Shown here in pieces: positions 1-5,209 of a stretch of 5,209 bases of DNA. Each line of letters starts with the position of its first letter. The first letter of the stretch is position 1. The stretch is taken from assembly GCA_902781245.1 (NCBI GenBank), contig CACZIP010000162.1:1-5209 (forward strand), given 5' to 3'. A program made the translations under genes and the position numbers. The notes under the pieces are model-generated. The model saw nothing but the letters and a program-made list of their open reading frames with translations, was not told where the DNA came from and ran no database searches. Origin of the DNA: an uncultured Coriobacteriaceae bacterium (lineage in GTDB: Bacteria; Actinomycetota; Coriobacteriia; Coriobacteriales; Eggerthellaceae).

Positions 1-3000
1 TGGAGAAGGTGCTGTATTTCGCGAGCTCCATCATCACGTCGGTTGATACCGAAGCACGTGCCGAGGACCTCGACGAGCTCCGCGACGAGCTGGCTGCAGA
101 CCTCGAAGAGCTCGATGCCGAGCGCGATCGCATCATCGAGTCTGTTCGCCGTCTCTCGACCGCTTACGTTCCCGAAGAGGACGAGTTCGTCGACGATATC
201 GATGACGAAGAGCGCATGACGCCCGAAGAGGTCGAAGACGAGATTGCAGAGATTTACGAAGAGTTCAACGAGCGCAAGGCATTGCGCCAGGATGCGTTCG
301 AAGCATTCCAGAAGATCGAGGCCAAGCAACTCGTTCCCGACGAGGCGCTGTACCGCGAGATGCGCATGAACTACCGCGACTACTTCACCGGTGGCATGGG
401 CGCTGAAGCCGTGCGCGATCTTCTCGAGGCAATCGATCTCGAAGCCACTGCAGAAGAACTCGCCGAGGTTATCGAAACCGGCAAGGGCCAGAAGCGTGCC
501 AAGGCCATCAAGCGCCTCAAGGTAGTCGACGCATTCCTGAAGTCCGAGAACAAGCCTTCCGACATGATCCTCGACGTCATTCCGGTCATTCCGCCGGATC
601 TGCGCCCGATGGTCCAACTCGACGGCGGCCGTTTCGCAACTTCCGACCTGAACGATCTGTATCGTCGCGTCATCAACCGCAACAACCGCCTCAAGAGGCT
701 TCTTGATCTCGGTGCTCCTGAGATCATCGTCAACAACGAGAAGCGCATGCTGCAGGAAGCTGTCGACAGCCTCTTCGACAATGGTCGCCGCGGCCGTCCC
801 GTCACGGGCCCGGGCAACCGCTCGCTGAAGTCTCTGTCCGACATGCTCAAGGGCAAGCAAGGCCGCTTCCGTCAGAACCTGCTCGGCAAGCGCGTCGACT
901 ACTCTGGCCGTTCTGTTATCGTTGTCGGCCCCGAGCTGAAGATGCATCAGTGCGGCCTGCCGAACAACATGGCACTCGAGCTGTTCAAGCCCTTCGTCAT
1001 GAAGCGCCTTGTCGAACTCGAGTACTGCGCAAACATCAAGGCTGCGAAGCGTGCGGTCGACCGTGGCGCAAGCTATGTTTGGGACGTCCTCGAAGAGGTC
1101 ATCACCGAGCATCCGGTCCTTTTGAACCGCGCACCTACACTGCATCGACTTGGCATCCAGGCTTTCGAGCCCGTCTTGGTCGAGGGCAAGGCCATCCAGC
1201 TGCATCCGCTTGTATGCACCGCATTCAACGCTGACTTTGACGGTGACCAGATGGCCGTTCACGTACCGCTGTCCGGCGCTGCCCAGGCAGAGGCTCGCGT
1301 GCTCATGCTTTCCACCAACAACATCAAATCACCTGCACACGGACGTCCGCTCACGGTTCCGACGCAGGACATGATCATCGGTTTGTACTACCTCACGGCT
1401 GCTCGTGATGGGTTCCCGGGTGAGGGCCGTGCATTCATGGACTTCGCAGATGCCCGCAATGCCTACGACGCTCGAATCGGTGTCGACCTGCAGGCCAAGA
1501 TTGAAGTACGTCTTACCAAGGACACCATGGTTGCATCGTCGTTCAACGAGATGACAGAGATGAAGGCAGGCACGCGTCTTGCCACGACCATCGGCCGTAT
1601 CACGTTCAACGATGTGCTGCCCGATGATTACCCGTTCCTGAACTACGGCATGGACAAGAAGCAGATCGGCCTTCTCGTCGAAGACGTCTGCAACCGCTAT
1701 CCGACCTCTGAGGTTCCGCCGATCCTTGACGGTTTGAAGGCTGCTGGCTTCCACTATGCAACCCGCGCTGGCGTCACCGTATCGGTTTACGATGCGACGA
1801 TTCCTCCGAACAAGGAAGAAATTCTCGCTGTTGCAGATGAGAAGGTTGCTGCAATCGACGAGGACTACGAGATGGGTCTCATGAGCCCCGAAGAGCGTCA
1901 CCGCCAGGTTGTTGATATCTGGAACGAAGCGAACGAGGAAGTCGGCGATGCGATGGCCGAGAACTTCGACCATTTCAATCCGATTTACATGATGGCTTTC
2001 TCGGGCGCCCGCGGTAACATCAAGCAGATTCGTCAGCTCGCCGGTATGCGCGGCCTTATGTCCGACCCGAAGGGCGAGATTATCGACCGTCCGATTAAGG
2101 CGAACTTCCGCGAGGGTTTGTCGGTACTCGAATACTTCATCTCGACGCACGGCGCTCGTAAGGGCCTTGCTGATACGGCGCTGCGTACTGCAGACTCCGG
2201 TTATCTTACGCGTCGTCTCGTTGACGTTGCTCAAGATGTCATCATTCGCGAGCTCGACTGCGAGACCACTGACGGCGTACCGTATGCGCTGCACAACGAT
2301 AAGGGCGAAATCGACGAGAACCTGATCGGCCGTTGCCTGCTCGAGCCCGTCGTCGACGCAAACGGCGAGATTCTGCTCGACGAAGGCGAGTACGTCACTT
2401 CGATGGCTAAGCTTCGTGAACTCGAAGCCGCCGGCATCGAAGAAGTCGTCATCCGCACCGTCATGACCTGCCATGCCCACGAAGGCGTATGCCAGAAATG
2501 CTACGGTTGGGACCTCGCAACCTCTCGTCCGGTCAACATCGGCACGGCAGTCGGCATCATCGCTGCACAGTCGATTGGCGAGCCGGGCACGCAGCTCACG
2601 ATGCGCACCTTCCATACCGGCGGCGTTGCCGGCGACGACATCACGCATGGTCTGCCGCGTGTTCAGGAGCTTTTCGAAGCTCGTAAGCCCAAGGGTCTTG
2701 CTGTTCTGTCCGAAATCTCCGGTACGCTCCAGATTTCGGGCGACAAGCAGCAGAAGATTCTCACGGTCCACGACCAAGAGGGTAACTTCAGGGAATATGC
2801 AGTTTCCGCGCGTGCCCAGATGCAGCCTGGTGTTGTCGATGGATGCGAAGTTAAGGTTGGCCAGCAGCTCACCAAGGGTTCCATCAACCCGCACGACCTG
2901 CTTCGCCTCACCGACCCGAACACGACTCTGCGCTACATCGTCTCGCAGGTTCAGGGCGTTTACGTTTCCCAGGGCGTTGACATCAACGACAAGCACATCG

Positions 3001-4037
3001 AGGTCATTGCCCGCCAGATGCTCCGCAAGATGACCGTCCTTGATTCCGGCGATTCCGATTATCTGCCCGGACGTCAGGTCAATCGCTACGAGTTCCAGGA
3101 CACGGCAAACGCTCTTATTGCAGAAGGGAAGAACCCGCCTGTTGGTCAACCGTTGCTGCTCGGCATCACGAAGGCATCCCTTGCCACCGACTCGTGGCTG
3201 TCTGCGGCTTCGTTCCAGGAAACCACAAAGGTTCTCACCGACGCTGCCATCGAAGGAAAGACCGACGTGCTCAATGGTCTGAAGGAAAACGTCATCATCG
3301 GCAAGTCGATTCCTGCCGGCACCGGCCTCAAGCGCTACCGCAACGTGCGCCTCACCTACAAGGGTCAGCCGATCGAGGCTGTCGAGGGCGATGCGCTTCC
3401 CGATTACGCGCCTGAAGCATTGCGCGATATCGAGGACCTGCTGCCGCAGCCGCAGGATTGGTCGCTCGATGGTGATGGCTACCTCAACATGGGCGGTTCG
3501 TTCGGAAGCTATTACAACAGCCTCGGTTATGGTCGCCATGGTTCGCTTTCCGACGAAGATGCACGCCTGTACATCTACGACGACCTCGGTGTTTCCCAGC
3601 GTTGGGCCAACAAGTTCTCTGAAGCCGGCATCGAAACCGTGGCAGATCTGCTCGGCCATACCGAAGACGATCTGCTGCGCATCGAGGGCATTGGCTCCAA
3701 GGCGATTCAAGAGCTCAAGAACGGCCTCGAGGAGCGCGACTTGCTCTCTGTCATCGAGGACGACCTGACTGCTTCAAGCGACGATATGTCCCAGCTGCTC
3801 GACATGGTGTTCTCGCCCGATGACAACATTCTCATCGGCGGTGACGAGCCTCCGACATTCAATACGGATGGCGAGGACATGCTCGGCGAGGCACTGCCTC
3901 CGCGTTCGTATCAGAGGAATCTCGAAGAGCTTGATGCTTTGCTCGGCTCGATGGATTCCTTCGGATTCGGGCTCACGAGCCGCGAGGAGGAAGCAGCCTC
4001 TAACGAAGAGCTCTCGCTCGGCGGTGACGACGAATAG
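1..4037 (+). CDS. rpoC: DNA-directed RNA polymerase subunit beta' (5' partial), with an unusual C-terminal extension
   Basis: This is the largest catalytic subunit of RNA polymerase. The reading frame is open from the left edge; the GTG at 9 is an internal Val codon (context LEKVLYFASSIITSVD-like), so roughly 120 N-terminal residues including the first zinc site are missing. Counting that Val as residue 1, visible landmarks are: a charged coiled-coil insert (about 14-104); clamp and switch segments (NRNNRLKRLLDLGAPEI near 223; GKQGRFRQNLLGKRVDYSGR); the catalytic Mg-binding NADFDGDQ at 407-414; the second zinc site C751, C821, C828, C831; and the trigger loop 855-872 (SIGEPGTQLTMRTFHTGG) with H869. 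No large insertion follows the trigger loop, as in Actinobacteria. The conserved core ends near residue 1112 (GTGLKRYRN). About 230 further in-frame residues follow, containing an alphaCTD-like domain (1186-1246) and an acidic tail, up to TAG at 4035-4037. rpoB is expected upstream, outside the window. Identity is essentially certain. Confidence 0.99.
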   Translation, partial: EKVLYFASSIITSVDTEARAEDLDELRDELAADLEELDAERDRIIESVRRLSTAYVPEEDEFVDDIDDEERMTPEEVEDEIAEIYEEFNERKALRQDAFEAFQKIEAKQLVPDEALYREMRMNYRDYFTGGMGAEAVRDLLEAIDLEATAEELAEVIETGKGQKRAKAIKRLKVVDAFLKSENKPSDMILDVIPVIPPDLRPMVQLDGGRFATSDLNDLYRRVINRNNRLKRLLDLGAPEIIVNNEKRMLQEAVDSLFDNGRRGRPVTGPGNRSLKSLSDMLKGKQGRFRQNLLGKRVDYSGRSVIVVGPELKMHQCGLPNNMALELFKPFVMKRLVELEYCANIKAAKRAVDRGASYVWDVLEEVITEHPVLLNRAPTLHRLGIQAFEPVLVEGKAIQLHPLVCTAFNADFDGDQMAVHVPLSGAAQAEARVLMLSTNNIKSPAHGRPLTVPTQDMIIGLYYLTAARDGFPGEGRAFMDFADARNAYDARIGVDLQAKIEVRLTKDTMVASSFNEMTEMKAGTRLATTIGRITFNDVLPDDYPFLNYGMDKKQIGLLVEDVCNRYPTSEVPPILDGLKAAGFHYATRAGVTVSVYDATIPPNKEEILAVADEKVAAIDEDYEMGLMSPEERHRQVVDIWNEANEEVGDAMAENFDHFNPIYMMAFSGARGNIKQIRQLAGMRGLMSDPKGEIIDRPIKANFREGLSVLEYFISTHGARKGLADTALRTADSGYLTRRLVDVAQDVIIRELDCETTDGVPYALHNDKGEIDENLIGRCLLEPVVDANGEILLDEGEYVTSMAKLRELEAAGIEEVVIRTVMTCHAHEGVCQKCYGWDLATSRPVNIGTAVGIIAAQSIGEPGTQLTMRTFHTGGVAGDDITHGLPRVQELFEARKPKGLAVLSEISGTLQISGDKQQKILTVHDQEGNFREYAVSARAQMQPGVVDGCEVKVGQQLTKGSINPHDLLRLTDPNTTLRYIVSQVQGVYVSQGVDINDKHIEVIARQMLRKMTVLDSGDSDYLPGRQVNRYEFQDTANALIAEGKNPPVGQPLLLGITKASLATDSWLSAASFQETTKVLTDAAIEGKTDVLNGLKENVIIGKSIPAGTGLKRYRNVRLTYKGQPIEAVEGDALPDYAPEALRDIEDLLPQPQDWSLDGDGYLNMGGSFGSYYNSLGYGRHGSLSDEDARLYIYDDLGVSQRWANKFSEAGIETVADLLGHTEDDLLRIEGIGSKAIQELKNGLEERDLLSVIEDDLTASSDDMSQLLDMVFSPDDNILIGGDEPPTFNTDGEDMLGEALPPRSYQRNLEELDALLGSMDSFGFGLTSREEEAASNEELSLGGDDE
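48..320 (+). other. Actinobacterial-type coiled-coil insert in the beta' clamp region
   Basis: Residues about 14-104 (counting Val at position 9 as 1) form a highly charged, heptad-like stretch rich in Glu, Asp, Leu and Arg. It lies between the conserved ITSVD segment and the KQLVPDEALYREM segment. Mycobacterial beta' has a long charged coiled coil at the same place, between the same two flanking motifs, known as a lineage-specific insert. The present copy is especially acidic in its middle (EEDEFVDDIDDEER). Its sequence is not closely conserved with the mycobacterial one as I recall it; position, length and character are what match. The boundaries are approximate. Confidence 0.75.
3564..3746 (+). 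other. alphaCTD-like helix-hairpin-helix domain inside the RpoC C-terminal extension
   Basis: Residues 1186-1246 of the partial beta' align without gaps to the E. coli RNA polymerase alpha C-terminal domain (sequence recalled from memory), with 19 of 54 positions identical from alpha D259 to L312. Shared landmarks are DDL at 1191-1193, R1198 (alpha R265), A1200 and N1201 (N268), DL at 1213-1214 (D280-L281), TE at 1218-1219 (T285-E286), LL at 1222-1223, then the hairpin GIG-S-K with G1229 (G296) and K1231 (K298), and E1235/K1237 of the last helix. R265, N268, G296 and K298 are known DNA-contacting residues in alpha. Differences include S299 to Ala, N294 to Gly and E261 to Gly. The domain is in one uninterrupted frame with rpoC. 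A generic helix-hairpin-helix domain is the alternative, but the match extends beyond the hairpin. Binding to DNA or to regulators is inference. Confidence 0.85.
3747..4034 (+). other. Acidic, probably disordered tail of RpoC after the alphaCTD-like domain
   Basis: The last 96 residues (1247-1342) are rich in Asp, Glu, Ser and Gly, with scattered hydrophobic clusters such as MSQLLDMVF and RNLEELDALLGSMDSFGFGL that could form short amphipathic helices. The protein ends in EELSLGGDDE. I recognise no domain. The acidic tail may shield or compete for the DNA-binding face of the preceding domain, or bind partner proteins; neither is shown by the sequence. Confidence 0.6.
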
Positions 4038-4059
4038 AATCGCATTTTAATCACGCGAC

Positions 4060-4090
4060 AAAGGAAGGGGCCAAATGGCCCCTTCCTTTT
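4060..4090. terminator. Rho-independent terminator between rpoC and ppk1, possibly bidirectional
   Basis: A perfect 13-bp inverted repeat pairs 4060-4072 with 4077-4089 around a 4-base loop (AAAT). The stem core is GGAAGGGGCC / GGCCCCTTCC. On the + strand it is followed by TTTT at 4087-4090, giving a classical though short T-run 23 bases after the rpoC stop codon. On the - strand the same stem follows the ppk1 stop by about 20 bases, but the T-run there is only TTT then G, so termination from that side is less certain. No other structure was noticed in the 72-base intergenic region. Confidence 0.88.
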
Positions 4091-4109
4091 ATCACTATCT
4101 GTTCGCTAA

Positions 4110-5209
4110 TCAGCTATTTTTAAACAAACGGGCAAAGAACCCCTGCTTCTCTTTCGGAATCTCTACTTCGCGTGTTGGTTCCTCGAAGAAGCTTGTCTCG
4201 GTGTCGCTCCCAGGTTGCGTATTCGATTCAGGTTCTGCAACAAGTTCTTGAGGTTCTTCTTGGACACTCTCGGCTGAATCTTCAATATCAGATTCGACTG
4301 CGTCCTCGGGAGTTGAAAGAATCTCCTCAACGGTCATATCCGTCATGCTTGCAACGTCTTCGGTTTCGTTTTGCGCCTCGTTCTCCGTTTCTAAACCGCG
4401 TTCATTGGAAACCGGGTCATCAAATGCGAGCAGCTCATCGACGGTGTAATCCGTCAGGGGTCTTTCGTCTGGAGTTTCATCAGCGTACTCATCGAACTCG
4501 ACGTCTTCGAAGAATTGTTCAATCTCGAGTTCATCGACTTCAACAGGTTCGTCTTCCGATGTGGGATTGTCGCTCTCTAGCTCAACTTCCTCTTCGATAA
4601 CCTCTTCGATTGCCGGTTCGCTTACTTCTTGTGCAAGAGCTTCGACTTCGACTGGCTCACTTTCATTTTCAGATTCCAACTCTATGGAGTCGTCAGTTTC
4701 AGCATCAGCCTCGGTATCTTCCTCGATTTCGGGCTCAGCATCTTCTAGGTTCTCGGTTTCAAGAGCATTTTCAGGTGCAGCATCTTCCTCTGGCTCTGAA
4801 TAGACTTCGTCTTCTGTTTGCTCGGCTTCAGGCTCCATGTCAGAAGAATCATCTGGTGCAGTCTCTTCATAAGAGACAGTCGCTTCCGCTATCGTCGCCT
4901 CGTGTGCGGCAAGAGCTTTCATCTCAATGAGTGCGTTTTGCGCATCAAAGGCAGGCAAGGAATTGCCATCTTCGTCGACTTCGCAGAACGAGCCAAGCGG
5001 CGTGTACGTAAGGTTTGGCCTAAGCTCCCTGAGCTTGGCTGTATCCGACATGCAGACGTCGAGGTATTCGAGGATTCGTTGCCTGATCTCTGCATTGAGA
5101 ACCGGCCAAGCAATCTCTACGCGCTTGTCGAGATTGCGGGTCATCAAATCGGCGCTTGACAGGTATATACGGCAATCATCGCCAGTGCCGAAGCAGTAGA
5201 TACGGCTAT
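4110..5209 (-). CDS. ppk1: Polyphosphate kinase, PPK1 family (5' partial), with a long acidic C-terminal extension
   Basis: PPK1 reversibly makes inorganic polyphosphate from ATP using a phospho-histidine intermediate. Only the C-terminus is here: 365 readable residues, open to the right edge. Reading leftward from 5207 the protein begins SRIYCFGTGDDCRIYLSSAD, followed by LMTRNLDKRVEIAWPV. This is the PPK1 signature around E. coli SSADWMTRN. The codon cut by the edge is ?AT, compatible with the His (E. coli H592) that precedes this segment in the family. Conserved PPK1 sequence continues through IRQRILEYLDVCMSDTAKLRELRP and ends near AQNALIEMKALAAHE (about 4899). E. coli PPK stops about there, but here about 250 acidic residues follow, to TGA at 4110-4112. 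The TTG at 5147 and ATG at 5144 are internal codons, not the start. The gene is convergent with rpoC. Family identity is secure; activity cannot be judged because most of the catalytic part lies outside. Confidence 0.95.
   Translation of the reverse strand, partial: SRIYCFGTGDDCRIYLSSADLMTRNLDKRVEIAWPVLNAEIRQRILEYLDVCMSDTAKLRELRPNLTYTPLGSFCEVDEDGNSLPAFDAQNALIEMKALAAHEATIAEATVSYEETAPDDSSDMEPEAEQTEDEVYSEPEEDAAPENALETENLEDAEPEIEEDTEADAETDDSIELESENESEPVEVEALAQEVSEPAIEEVIEEEVELESDNPTSEDEPVEVDELEIEQFFEDVEFDEYADETPDERPLTDYTVDELLAFDDPVSNERGLETENEAQNETEDVASMTDMTVEEILSTPEDAVESDIEDSAESVQEEPQELVAEPESNTQPGSDTETSFFEEPTREVEIPKEKQGFFARLFKNS
4113..4868 (-). other. Acidic low-complexity C-terminal tail of PPK1, ending in a basic amphipathic segment
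   Basis: From about 4868 to the stop codon, roughly 252 residues follow the PPK1 core. Of the first 240, 98 are Asp or Glu (41%), with many Ser, Thr, Pro, Val and Ala and only 2 Lys and 3 Arg. The composition predicts an intrinsically disordered, strongly negative chain. The last residues switch character to IPKEKQGFFARLFKNS, a basic aromatic segment. No known enzymatic domain is visible. Both ends of the region are in one frame with the PPK1 core, with no sign of a frameshift. Confidence 0.85.
4302..4454 (-). repeat. Two copies of a short TD-x-TV-[DE]-E-[LI]-L motif in the PPK1 tail
   Basis: Within the acidic tail, TDYTVDELLAFDD (codons starting at 4454) is echoed about 37 residues later by TDMTVEEILSTPED (codons starting at 4343). 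Both have a hydrophobic face (V, L/I, L) set in acidic surroundings, like a short binding helix. The DNA is also similar at these spots. Two copies in a low-complexity region may be chance or a small internal duplication. Confidence 0.45.

Noticed and set aside
9..11. GTG as the start of rpoC
   Set aside because: The frame is open to the left edge and the residues around it match the interior of beta' (LEKxxYFA), so it is an internal Val.
1329..3710. A 793-codon open frame on the - strand, inside rpoC
   Set aside because: Its codons lie exactly opposite the rpoC codons, so it stops only where rpoC uses TTA, CTA or TCA. rpoC rarely uses these; the frame ends at a TCA Ser codon at 1329. The protein resembles nothing and the sense strand is a highly conserved gene.
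3564..3746. The alphaCTD-like segment as an rpoA fragment joined by frameshift or assembly error
   Set aside because: The frame is continuous, codon use matches the rest of rpoC, and a linker and tail unlike alpha surround it. A chimera would more likely show an abrupt join; orthologue comparison would settle it.
4113..4868. The PPK1 tail as a lysine-polyphosphorylation (PASK-type) target
   Set aside because: It is acidic and Ser-rich, but has essentially no Lys except the three at the extreme C-terminus, so it lacks the residues that would be modified.
5142..5147. TTG or ATG as the start of the - strand gene
   Set aside because: Upstream codons to the window edge encode conserved PPK1 sequence (SRIYCFGTG...IYLSSAD), so the true start lies beyond 5209.
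4172..5159. Several + strand open frames of 80-142 codons opposite ppk1
   Set aside because: They are antisense to a biased acidic-codon region, giving Ser-, Arg- and Leu-rich translations without domain features or convincing ribosome binding sites.

Overview
The window holds the 3' parts of two convergent genes and a short shared intergenic region. Positions 1-4037 (+) are rpoC, the RNA polymerase beta' subunit, entering the window after its N-terminal zinc-binding region. Positions 4110-5209 (-) are the C-terminal part of a polyphosphate kinase of the PPK1 family, whose start lies beyond the right edge. The 72 bases between the stop codons carry a strong GC-rich hairpin with a short T-run, which can end rpoC transcription and perhaps ppk1 transcription from the other side.

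The organism is most likely an actinobacterium, probably of the class Coriobacteriia. The beta' core closely follows the mycobacterial sequence as I remember it. It has the long charged coiled-coil insert in the clamp region that is typical of Actinobacteria, and it lacks the large trigger-loop insertion of Proteobacteria. The moderate GC content and the C-terminal extensions argue against a typical high-GC streptomycete or mycobacterium. The class-level call is inference.

The notable feature is at the end of rpoC. The beta' core ends around 3344, but the same open frame runs on for about 230 codons. Inside this extension (3564-3746) is a domain that aligns without gaps to the C-terminal domain of the RNA polymerase alpha subunit (alphaCTD). 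It keeps the equivalents of E. coli alpha R265, N268, G296 and K298, residues that contact UP-element DNA. This beta' therefore appears to carry its own tethered upstream-DNA or regulator-binding module.

The second unusual feature is in PPK1. After the conserved catalytic C-terminus comes a tail of about 250 residues, of which about 41% are Asp or Glu. It ends in a short basic, aromatic amphipathic segment resembling the membrane-targeting helix of FtsY. The two genes face each other and share no operon; I see no functional link beyond adjacency. No RNA genes, mobile elements, CRISPR arrays or attachment sites were seen.
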